Assembly: GCF_036663835.1 (NCBI RefSeq)
Contig: NZ_JAXOJT010000001.1
Span: 1,736,001-1,800,000, forward strand
Reading direction: 5' to 3'
From: Sphingomonas sp. LT1P40
Lineage (GTDB): Bacteria; Pseudomonadota; Alphaproteobacteria; Sphingomonadales; Sphingomonadaceae
DNA: 64,000 bases
Positions 57,078 through 64,000 of this stretch are shown piece by piece. Both the position numbers and the translations under genes were made by a program. Numbering within the stretch: the stretch's first letter is position 1; every line of letters starts with the position of its first letter. The notes beneath the pieces were generated by a model that saw only the letters and a program-made list of their open reading frames with translations, did not search any database and was not told the origin of the DNA.

Positions 57078-58139
57078 ATGCCCCTAACATCTTTCGATAC
57101 CGCACCGCAACACGGGCCGCGCCCCCTGCCCCTGTTCCTAGACCTGTTGCGCAGCGAAACCGCAGCATCGCCGGAACGCCGCGCCGCCGCGCTGGCCGGA
57201 CTGGCAGCATATCAGGCGGCACGCCGCCCGCGCCCGCGCCGCCCGATGCCCGCGGTAGCGCAGGCGGGCCGCGCGACCCTGCGCGACTATGGGGGCAGTG
57301 GCCCACCCGTCATATTTGTGCCCTCGCTCATCAACCCGCCACTGATCCTCGACATGCCCTATCGCCGTTCGCTGCTGCGCTGGCTGTCGCGTCAGGGGGT
57401 GCGTCCGCTGCTGGTCAACTGGGGCACACCAACGCCGCACGACCGGGCGCAGGACGTTGCGCAGCATATCGAGGACCTGCTGATTCCGCTGCTGCGCAGC
57501 ATCGGCGAGCCAGCCGCTTTGGTCGGCTATTGCCTGGGGGGCACGATGGCGATGGCAGCGGCTGCGGCGACTCCGGTGCGCGGCCTCGTCCTGATCGCCA
57601 CCCCGTGGCACTTCAGCGGCTTCGGCTCGAAAGCACTCGAGCGCATCGACACGCTGTGGAATGCGGCCCAGCCGACCTGCGAAGCACTCGGCCTTGTGCC
57701 GATGGAGGTGCTTCAGTCCGGCTTCTGGCAACTCGACCCCGCGCGCACGATCCTCAAATACGAACGCTTCGCCCGACTCGATCCCGCCAGCGCGCAAGCC
57801 AAGTCGTTCGTTGCGATGGAGGATTGGGCCAATGCCGGTGCGCCGCTCACCTATGCGGCGGGGCGACAGGTGTTCGACGACATGTTCTCAACCGACCTGC
57901 CCGGAACTGGACGCTGGAAAGTCGCCGGCACGAACATCGACCCCGCCTTGTTATCCTGCCCGAAAATCGAGTTCGTCTCGCTTACCGACCGCATCGTCCC
58001 CGCCGCCAGCGCCGCCGACCTGCCCGATCGCCGCGATCTTCGCCTCGGTCATGTCGGCATGGTCGTCGGGTCGTCCGCCCGAGCCGCGCTGTGGCGACCG
58101 CTCGCCCACTGGCTAACCGCTCTTCCCGCGACTAGATAA
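57078..58139 (+). CDS. PhaC-like alpha/beta hydrolase, short polyhydroxyalkanoate synthase type
   Basis: A 353-residue alpha/beta hydrolase with the PhaC pattern: GYCLGG (Cys in the lipase box as in PHA synthases), VPSLINPPLILDM, RWLSRQGVRPLLVNWG, and catalytic Asp (LTDRIVPA) and His (GHVGMVV). At this length it resembles class III PhaC rather than the class I synthases of about 580 residues. It could polymerise hydroxyacyl-CoA, but a partner (PhaE) was not found. The thiolase gene follows in the same direction. Confidence 0.72.
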   Translation: MPLTSFDTAPQHGPRPLPLFLDLLRSETAASPERRAAALAGLAAYQAARRPRPRRPMPAVAQAGRATLRDYGGSGPPVIFVPSLINPPLILDMPYRRSLLRWLSRQGVRPLLVNWGTPTPHDRAQDVAQHIEDLLIPLLRSIGEPAALVGYCLGGTMAMAAAAATPVRGLVLIATPWHFSGFGSKALERIDTLWNAAQPTCEALGLVPMEVLQSGFWQLDPARTILKYERFARLDPASAQAKSFVAMEDWANAGAPLTYAAGRQVFDDMFSTDLPGTGRWKVAGTNIDPALLSCPKIEFVSLTDRIVPAASAADLPDRRDLRLGHVGMVVGSSARAALWRPLAHWLTALPATR

Positions 58140-58163
58140 CGCCCAAACAACAGGAGTCGTATT

Positions 58164-59336
58164 ATGACTGAAGTCGTCATCACCGCAGCCAAGCGCACCG
58201 CCGTCGGCAGCTTCCTCGGCGCATTCGCCAACGTGCCTGCGCACGAACTCGGCCGCGTCGCGATCGAGGCTGCGCTGGAACAGGCGGGCGTGAAAGGTGA
58301 GGACGTTTCCGAAGTCATATTGGGTCAGGTGCTGACCGCCGCGCAGGGTCAGAACCCCGCGCGTCAGGCATCGATGGCGGCGGGTGTGCCAAAGGAGGTG
58401 CCCGCATGGGGCATCAACCAGGTCTGCGGATCGGGTCTGCGCGCCGTCGCGCTCGCGGCCCAGGCGATCCAGACCGGCGATGCTACCATCGTCGTTGCGG
58501 GCGGTCAGGAATCGATGTCGCTCTCGGCGCACGCGCAATCGATGCGCGCTGGCACCAAGATGGGTGATGTCGGCCTGGTCGATACGATGATCAAGGACGG
58601 CCTGACCGACGTGTTCAACGGCTATCACATGGGCATCACCGCCGAAAATCTGGCCGAGCAATATCAGGTCACGCGCGGCGAACAGGACGCGTTCGCGGTC
58701 CGCTCGCAAAACCTCGCCGAAGCCGCACGGTCGGCGGGCAAGTTCAAGGACGAGATCGCCCCGGTGACGATTCCGGGCCGCAAGGGCGACACGATCGTCG
58801 ATCAGGACGAATATATCCGCGCCGGTGCGACGCTGGACGGAATCAGCGGCCTGCGCCCCGCCTTCAAGAAGGACGGCAGCGTCACCGCCGCCAATGCATC
58901 GGGCCTCAACGACGGTGCGGCAGCGCTCGTCATCATGAGCCGCGAGGAGGCCGAGAAGCGCGGCAGCACGGTTCTGGGCACGATCAAGAGCTGGGCCACG
59001 GCGGGCGTCGATCCGTCGGTGATGGGCATTGGCCCCGTGCCCGCAACGAAGAAGGCGTTGGCTAAGGCCGGCTGGACCGTCGCCGACCTAGACCTGATCG
59101 AAGCGAACGAAGCGTTCGCGGCACAGGCGCTGTCGGTCGGCAAGGAGCTCGGCTTCGACCCCGACAAGGTCAACGTCAATGGCGGCGCGATCGCGATCGG
59201 CCACCCGATCGGTGCCAGTGGCGCGCGCGTGCTCACGACGCTGTTGTACGAGATGCAGCGCCGCGACGCAAAGAAGGGGCTTGCCACACTTTGCATCGGC
59301 GGCGGCATGGGCATCGCGCTCTGCGTCGAGCGCTGA
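58164..59336 (+). CDS. phaA: Acetyl-CoA acetyltransferase (thiolase)
   Basis: A 390-residue thiolase. The active-site Cys88 is in [11 protein letters not shown], His347 in [11 protein letters not shown] and the second Cys377 in LCIGGGMG. It condenses two acetyl-CoA to acetoacetyl-CoA, the first step of PHB formation, or runs in reverse in fatty-acid use. Position after PhaC-like and PhaR genes favours the PHB role; the reductase gene (phaB) is not in the window. AGGAG precedes the ATG. Confidence 0.93.
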   Translation: MTEVVITAAKRTAVGSFLGAFANVPAHELGRVAIEAALEQAGVKGEDVSEVILGQVLTAAQGQNPARQASMAAGVPKEVPAWGINQVCGSGLRAVALAAQAIQTGDATIVVAGGQESMSLSAHAQSMRAGTKMGDVGLVDTMIKDGLTDVFNGYHMGITAENLAEQYQVTRGEQDAFAVRSQNLAEAARSAGKFKDEIAPVTIPGRKGDTIVDQDEYIRAGATLDGISGLRPAFKKDGSVTAANASGLNDGAAALVIMSREEAEKRGSTVLGTIKSWATAGVDPSVMGIGPVPATKKALAKAGWTVADLDLIEANEAFAAQALSVGKELGFDPDKVNVNGGAIAIGHPIGASGARVLTTLLYEMQRRDAKKGLATLCIGGGMGIALCVER

Positions 59337-59360
59337 AACGGCGCCAGCGTAACGACCCGG

Positions 59361-59391
59361 TGAGACGATGCGGCGCCGCCGCATCGTCTCA
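59361..59391 (+). terminator. 14-bp hairpin after the thiolase gene
   Basis: TGAGACGATGCGGC (59361-59374) pairs perfectly with GCCGCATCGTCTCA (59378-59391) around GCC. The downstream bases (TCGGATACTG) lack a T run, so it is a stable 3' structure and probably a weak terminator. It lies 25 bases after the thiolase stop. Confidence 0.6.
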
Positions 59392-59514
59392 TCGGATACT
59401 GTAACTATTGTGCAACAGCTAATTTATTGATGCAGGATGAACGGGCGTAAGGCTCGCAATCCGCTCCCCGCATTGTTAGGGCAGCCTGTCCAACCTTGAC
59501 GGGGGTCCCTCAGA

Positions 59515-62493
59515 ATGAACGTGAATCGTTTCTTTGCCGCGACAGCGCTCGCGACTTCTCTCCTCCTTGTTCCTGCCGTCGCGCAGGCACAGACGACACC
59601 AGCCGACGAAACCACGGCTGCTGAAAAAGACGACGAAGATATTGTCGTCGTCGGCTCGCGCATCCGCCGCGATGAATTCAACACCGCCGATCCGATCCAG
59701 GTGATTACGCGCGAAGACGCCACGCAGGCGGGCTTCAACTCCACTGCTGATTTGCTGCAGAGCACTGCCGTCACCGGCGGCAGCGCGCAGATCAACAACG
59801 CATTCGGCGGTTTCGTGACCGCAGGCGGCCCCGGCGCGAACACGCTGTCGCTGCGCGGCCTGGGTGCAACCCGCACGCTGGTGCTGCTCAACGGTCGCCG
59901 CGTTTCGCCGGCCGGTTCGCGTGGTCAGGTCGGCTCGGCCGATCTCAACGTGCTGCCGAGCGCAGCGCTCGATCGCGTTGAAATCCTGAACACCGGCGCA
60001 TCGTCGATCTACGGTTCGGACGCGATCGCGGGCGTCGTCAACCTGGTGACTCGCACCAACGTCGACGGCATCATCCTCGAAGGTCAGGTCAACGTTCCTG
60101 AAGTCGGCGCTGGCGTTGCCCATCGTCTGGCGGCCGTATTCGGCACTTCGGGCGATCGCTGGAACTTCATGGGGTCGGTTGAATATTACAACCGCGGCCG
60201 CCTGACGATCGGTGATGTCGATTTCACGCAGTGCCAGCAGAGCCTTCGCCGTACCAACGCAACGGCGCCACTGGGTTCGGCCGACTTTATCGATCCGCGT
60301 ACCGGCCAGTCGAAATGCTATCCGACCGGCGTGACCGGTGAGAGCGGCGTTACGGTCAATACGATCGGTACGCCGGACATCTCCAGCTTGCTGGTCGATC
60401 GCGCGCTCGGTGTGCCGGCTGCTTATGCCGGCGTCTGCAACCGCTATCGTCCCGATGCGACGGCTGGTGGCGCAGTCCCCGGTTACGAGTGCGTCGGTGG
60501 CGGCACGCTCAACCTGAACGTGCGCGACACCTTCACGCCTGCCCTGCTGCGCAACGACCTGATCTCGCCTGCCGAAATCTACACCGGTTTCATCCAGGGC
60601 GCATACGAGCTCGACGCGCTTGGCGGCATGGAAATCTACGCTGAATTGCTGGCCAACCGCCGCAAGTCGTCGCAGCTCCAGAACCGTCAGTTCACGATCG
60701 ATTACGCACTCGGCAGCCCGCTGATCCCTGCGAACCTGCAGTTCCCGACACAGTTCCTGCCAGCCCAGGCTGGCGGCATCACCGGCACCACCCCAATCGG
60801 CATTCGCGTGTTCGCCGACTATGGCAATTACGAGAACCGTCAGACCGTCGATTTCGTCAAGGGCGTGGTCGGTGCACGCGGCACGCTGTTCGGCGACTGG
60901 CGCTATGACGCCTACGCCATGAAGAGCTGGTCGGACGCCGAATACACCACCGACCTCATCATCACGAGCAAGCTGGCACAGAGCCTTGACGTTGTTCCGG
61001 CAGCGGGTGGCGGCTTCGCATGCCGCAACACGCTGGGCGGCTGCGTCGCGGCACCGGCAATCACCCCGGGCCTGGTTGCTGGCAACTTCCCGGCAAACTG
61101 GTTCAACTATGTGGTTGAGCCGGTCACGGGCGTCACGAAATATCGTGAGCGCGTGCTGAACTTCACCGTCGACGGTCCGCTGTTCCAGCTGCCCGGCGGC
61201 ATGGTTCAGGTTGCCATGGGCGTCGAGCAGCGCGAAGCAAGCATCGACGATACGCCGAGCCCGCGCTCGGTTGGCGGCGATCTCTACAGCTTTACCTCGT
61301 CGAGCATCACCCGCGGGTCGGATTCGGTTTGGGAAGTGTTCGGTGAGCTCGAAGTTCCGTTGCTCGCAGACATCCCCGGCATCCATCGCCTGACCTTCAA
61401 CGGTTCGGCACGCTATACCGACTATCGTTCCTATGGCGGCCAGACGACCTACAAGGTCGGCGGTCTCTATGCCCCGGTCGAGTTCTTCTCGTTCCGCGGC
61501 AGCTACGGCACGTCGTACCGCGCGCCTGCGCTGTTCGAGCAGTTCTTGGGTTCGACCAGTGGTTTCCAGTCGCAGAACAACGACGTCTGCAACAACTATG
61601 GCAACCTGACGGCCGGTTCCAACCGGGCCGTCAACTGCGCCTCGCTCGGCCTCCCGGCCACCTTCCAGGCGACCACGGGCATCCGTGTGAACCAGCAGGG
61701 CGGCGCGGCGACGGGTCTCAGCGCGGAAACGTCGAAGAACCTGACCTTCGGCGGCGTGCTCAACGCCAAGATGGGCAGCCTCGGCAATCTCTCCTTCGCG
61801 GTCGATTATTTCGACATCAAGGTCGAGAATGGCGTGTCGCAGCTCGGCTTCGCCACGATCCTGGCTCAGTGCTATGACAGCGCGCCGGCCGATTTCACCG
61901 CGAACCAGGGCACCTGCTCGCTGATCCAGCGTACCACGACCTCGCCGTTCGGCCTGACCGTGACGCAGGGCTATGTGAACATCTCGAACTCGGTGGTTAA
62001 GGGCATCGACTTCAACGCGCGCTACAACGTGCCGGTGTTCAACGGTCAGTTCCGTCTGAACGCGCAGGTCACGAAGTTCGACGAGCGTTACTCGCAGACG
62101 CTGCCGACCGACACGATCCGGAATTCGATCAAGACGCTGAACAACCCGGAATGGACCGGCACGTTCGACGCCTCGTTCACGCTGGACAAGTGGAACCTGC
62201 GTTACGGCGTGGAGTGGATCGACGGGACCAACACCCCGGCATCGTTCCTCGGCACGACCCAGGCGGTCATCGACACCTATGACTTCAAGGCGGAGGATTA
62301 TTTCCTGCACACGCTGTCGATGCAGTATCGCGGTGAGAAGTTCGGCATGACGCTGGGTGTCCGCAACCTGCTCGACGCCAGCCTGCCGACGGTTTCGTCG
62401 GGGTCTTACAACCGCATCGGCAACGTGCCGTTGTACAGCGGTTACGACTATGTCGGGCGTCAGTTCTTCGTGAACGTGACGACTGCCTTCTGA
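59515..62493 (+). CDS. TonB-dependent receptor
   Basis: A 992-residue outer-membrane receptor. A signal peptide (ATALATSLLLVPAVAQAQ) is followed by the TonB box (DIVVVGSRI), the plug domain (LSLRGLGATRTLVLLNGRR, with GSDAIAGVVNLVTR), and a 22-strand-type barrel ending in YVGRQFFVNVTTAF. The plug and barrel form a transporter for a large substrate (siderophore, saccharide or peptide); the ligand cannot be told. The ATG follows CGGGGGTC. Transcription would start in the 120 bases before it. The terminator at 62547 closes it. Confidence 0.93.
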   Translation: MNVNRFFAATALATSLLLVPAVAQAQTTPADETTAAEKDDEDIVVVGSRIRRDEFNTADPIQVITREDATQAGFNSTADLLQSTAVTGGSAQINNAFGGFVTAGGPGANTLSLRGLGATRTLVLLNGRRVSPAGSRGQVGSADLNVLPSAALDRVEILNTGASSIYGSDAIAGVVNLVTRTNVDGIILEGQVNVPEVGAGVAHRLAAVFGTSGDRWNFMGSVEYYNRGRLTIGDVDFTQCQQSLRRTNATAPLGSADFIDPRTGQSKCYPTGVTGESGVTVNTIGTPDISSLLVDRALGVPAAYAGVCNRYRPDATAGGAVPGYECVGGGTLNLNVRDTFTPALLRNDLISPAEIYTGFIQGAYELDALGGMEIYAELLANRRKSSQLQNRQFTIDYALGSPLIPANLQFPTQFLPAQAGGITGTTPIGIRVFADYGNYENRQTVDFVKGVVGARGTLFGDWRYDAYAMKSWSDAEYTTDLIITSKLAQSLDVVPAAGGGFACRNTLGGCVAAPAITPGLVAGNFPANWFNYVVEPVTGVTKYRERVLNFTVDGPLFQLPGGMVQVAMGVEQREASIDDTPSPRSVGGDLYSFTSSSITRGSDSVWEVFGELEVPLLADIPGIHRLTFNGSARYTDYRSYGGQTTYKVGGLYAPVEFFSFRGSYGTSYRAPALFEQFLGSTSGFQSQNNDVCNNYGNLTAGSNRAVNCASLGLPATFQATTGIRVNQQGGAATGLSAETSKNLTFGGVLNAKMGSLGNLSFAVDYFDIKVENGVSQLGFATILAQCYDSAPADFTANQGTCSLIQRTTTSPFGLTVTQGYVNISNSVVKGIDFNARYNVPVFNGQFRLNAQVTKFDERYSQTLPTDTIRNSIKTLNNPEWTGTFDASFTLDKWNLRYGVEWIDGTNTPASFLGTTQAVIDTYDFKAEDYFLHTLSMQYRGEKFGMTLGVRNLLDASLPTVSSGSYNRIGNVPLYSGYDYVGRQFFVNVTTAF

Positions 62494-62542
62494 TCGAACG
62501 GCGCGCCCTTCGGGACGCGCCGGACGATCCGGTTGGATACAG

Positions 62543-62579
62543 AAAAGCCGGCGGTCTCCTGTGAGACCGCCGGCTTTTT
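62543..62579. terminator. Intrinsic terminator after the TonB-dependent receptor gene
   Basis: GCCGGCGGTCTC (62547-62558) pairs perfectly with GAGACCGCCGGC (62563-62574) around CTGT, with AAAA before and TTTTT after. It can work in both directions and also serves the convergent gene ending at 62602. Confidence 0.92.
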
Positions 62580-62601
62580 CGTTGTCAGCGTTGAAGCGCG
62601 C

Positions 62602-63012
62602 TTAGCGCTGGCTGGTTTTCACCCGCTCATAGGGTACGAACTCACCCAACATGACGAACCCGCTCCACATGCGTGAGCTTCGGTCGATCAGATCGACCTT
62701 GTCAACGTTGCACAGCTGGCTGCCATAGATTTTGGTCAACAGGATATCGTCGTCATCCAGCTGATCGGCACCACCGCGCGGGCGATTCACGTAAAGTTTC
62801 GATCCGCTGCGATACACGATCGCGGTCTTGTCGATGACGGTGCTGTTATCCATCGCAAAGGTCGGCAGGCACTTGACCGGCGTGCCAGCGACGCGTCCCT
62901 CCAGCATCTTCGCCAGCTCGGCCTCGCCCTTCGGATAAGCTTTGTCCTGGGCAATCGCGGCACCGGGCAGCGCCAGCAACGCGAGAGAGGCTGCGGTTAG
63001 CAAGGCACGCAT
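62602..63012 (-). CDS. Exported hypothetical protein
   Basis: A 136-residue protein with a signal peptide (LLTAASLALLALPGAAIA) and a short beta-rich domain (GTPVKCLPTFAMDNSTVIDKTAIVYR, LYVNRP, CNVDKVDLID) typical of small periplasmic proteins in sphingomonads. Two cysteines could form a disulfide. GGAGA precedes ATG 63012; upstream in-frame codons would precede the signal peptide. It follows the alr gene on the same strand by 74 bases. No specific function recognised. Confidence 0.68.
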   Translation of the reverse strand: MRALLTAASLALLALPGAAIAQDKAYPKGEAELAKMLEGRVAGTPVKCLPTFAMDNSTVIDKTAIVYRSGSKLYVNRPRGGADQLDDDDILLTKIYGSQLCNVDKVDLIDRSSRMWSGFVMLGEFVPYERVKTSQR

Positions 63013-63086
63013 GGGATTTCTCCAATCTGATTGTTGGAGAGATGGTGGCAGATCGCGCCTTTCGCAATGCTGAACCGCTTGCCGCT

Positions 63087-64000
63087 TCAGTGCCAAATCC
63101 GGTCGAACCGCGCACCCAGACCGGTAATCAGCTCATATTGCGACAAGCCCGATAGCGTCGCCGCTTCCGGCAACGCATAATCCATTGCCACCCAGTCGCC
63201 CTCCGCGAGATCGGGTGCGGCGCTCACGTCCAGCGCGGTCAGGTCCATCGACACCCGCCCGATCACCGGCACCGCGACGCCGCCGACCCGTCCGCCGCCC
63301 TTGTCCGAGAAGCAACGCAGATAACCATCGGCATAGCCCAGATTGACCACCGCGACCTCGGTATCGATAGCCGCAGTCCAAGTCGCATTATAGCCGACGC
63401 TCTGCCCCGCCTGCACCAGACGCCGCTGCAACACCTGTACCTCGGGCGTCACCACCTGCCCGATCCGGCCGGCAAACGCCGCCGCCTGCACCCCGCCGTA
63501 AAGCGAGATCCCCGGCCGCGTCAGGTCAAAGGCATAATCCCGCCCCAGCGCGATTCCCGCCGAATTGGCCAGGCTCATGCGTCGCGCCAATGTGCACCCT
63601 GCCAGCGCCGCGAGCGCATCCCGCTGGACCCGGTTTAGCGGGGCATCTTCATCCGCGCTGGCCAGATGGCTCATCAGTGTTTCGATATTCAGCCCGTCGA
63701 GCAGCCCTGCCGCGACATCCTCCGGCTGAATGCCCAGCCGGTTCATGCCGGTGTCGACCATCACGTCGCATGGCCCCCCGCCAGCCTCGCGCCAGCGCCG
63801 CACCTGCTGAACGCTGTTCAGCACCGGACGTGCGGTCGTCGATGCCAGTGCGGCAGCCAGATCCTCCGCCCGCACCCCGTGCAACACCGAAACCGCAACG
63901 CCCCGATCGGTCAACGCCGCCGCCTCGTTCCACGTCGCCACGAAAAAATCCCGGCATCCCGCTTCGGCTAGTCGCCGCACCACTTCATGCGCGCCAAGTC
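63087..64000 (-). CDS. alr: Alanine racemase, C-terminal part (5' end outside window)
   Basis: About 304 residues of a PLP-dependent alanine racemase that makes D-alanine for peptidoglycan. The frame is open to the window end and begins LGAHEVVRRLAEAGCRDFFVATWNEA, so the catalytic lysine (KADAYG region) lies just outside. Barrel residues (VDTGMNRLGI, SLANSAGIALG, RPGISLYGG) and the C-terminal domain with VGYNATW, LGYADG and GRVSMD are complete, including the end GARFDRIWH. The start codon cannot be seen. Confidence 0.93.
   Translation of the reverse strand, partial: LGAHEVVRRLAEAGCRDFFVATWNEAAALTDRGVAVSVLHGVRAEDLAAALASTTARPVLNSVQQVRRWREAGGGPCDVMVDTGMNRLGIQPEDVAAGLLDGLNIETLMSHLASADEDAPLNRVQRDALAALAGCTLARRMSLANSAGIALGRDYAFDLTRPGISLYGGVQAAAFAGRIGQVVTPEVQVLQRRLVQAGQSVGYNATWTAAIDTEVAVVNLGYADGYLRCFSDKGGGRVGGVAVPVIGRVSMDLTALDVSAAPDLAEGDWVAMDYALPEAATLSGLSQYELITGLGARFDRIWH

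Noticed and set aside
59476..62310. A 944-codon open frame on the minus strand
   Set aside because: It lies entirely opposite the TonB-dependent receptor, is rich in Arg/Asp/Val from the GC bias of the other strand and has no motif. The receptor has signal peptide, TonB box and a complete barrel.

Overview
The window looks like a chromosomal segment of a high-GC alphaproteobacterium of the Sphingomonadales (Sphingomonas or a close relative). This is inferred from the gene content and order (EIIA-HPr, trpD-trpC-moaC, moeA-lexA, comEC/gltX/gltA, an F1-only atp cluster, phaR, a large TonB-dependent receptor), the alphaproteobacterial GTTC-N7-GTTC SOS box in front of lexA, and frequent GTG/TTG starts with ATGA or GTGA overlaps. 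No rRNA, tRNA, CRISPR array, insertion sequence or prophage was recognised.

Layout. 1-2.5 kb: end of a probable rapZ, then EIIA(Man) and HPr of a regulatory PTS, a VapBC toxin-antitoxin pair with a 9-bp inverted-repeat operator, a SpoU-type RNA methyltransferase and a small zinc-ribbon protein. 2.5-19.6 kb: cysS, a hydroxyacid dehydrogenase, trpG, a PilZ protein, trpD, trpC, moaC, a DUF1028 protein, another PilZ protein, a membrane protein, moeA, lexA, a GFA-family protein, a PDZ-like secreted protein and comEC on the minus strand, then gltX and gltA. 19.6-25.4 kb: a minus-strand run of six genes (DOMON-like, NamZ/DUF1343, a nucleotidyltransferase-like membrane protein, DUF2336, a histidine-kinase-like protein without the phosphoacceptor histidine, MmcQ/YjbR). 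25.4-33.5 kb: tyrS, a third PilZ protein, a degenerate long inverted repeat, recG, sdhE, a small unknown gene and mfd.

33.5-36.0 kb is an accessory island of visibly lower GC between mfd and a DEAD-box helicase. It holds two divergent genes, a GIY-YIG-like nuclease and a TIGR04141/DUF6119 family protein with a possible nuclease-like motif. This is the best candidate in the window for an undescribed (defence-type) system. 36.0-36.65 kb has no gene but carries hairpins and repeated GTCAAC/GTTGAC motifs, and leads into the helicase gene.

39.2-44.8 kb is the F1 part of ATP synthase (atpH-atpA-atpG-lipoprotein-atpD-atpC), with an extra lipoprotein gene coupled to atpG, a REP-like hairpin between atpD and atpC, and a strong terminator at the end. 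44.8-64 kb: small secreted proteins, an AraC regulator, two tandem paralogous ArnT/PMT-like membrane glycosyltransferases, cpaF, a two-DTG aspartyl protease with a PDZ-like end, an exported methyltransferase-like protein, a DUF2235-LysM phospholipase-like protein, an exported amidohydrolase, a polyhydroxyalkanoate locus (phaR, a short PhaC-like hydrolase, a thiolase), a TonB-dependent receptor and the C-terminal part of alanine racemase.

Functional reading: most of the window is housekeeping (aminoacyl-tRNA synthetases, tryptophan, molybdenum cofactor, SOS and repair, ATP synthase) interrupted by single accessory genes. The accessory content is concentrated in vapBC, the 33.5-36 kb island, the glycosyltransferase pair and the DUF2235-LysM gene. 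Functions are assigned by reading motifs in the translated sequence; no database search was possible.
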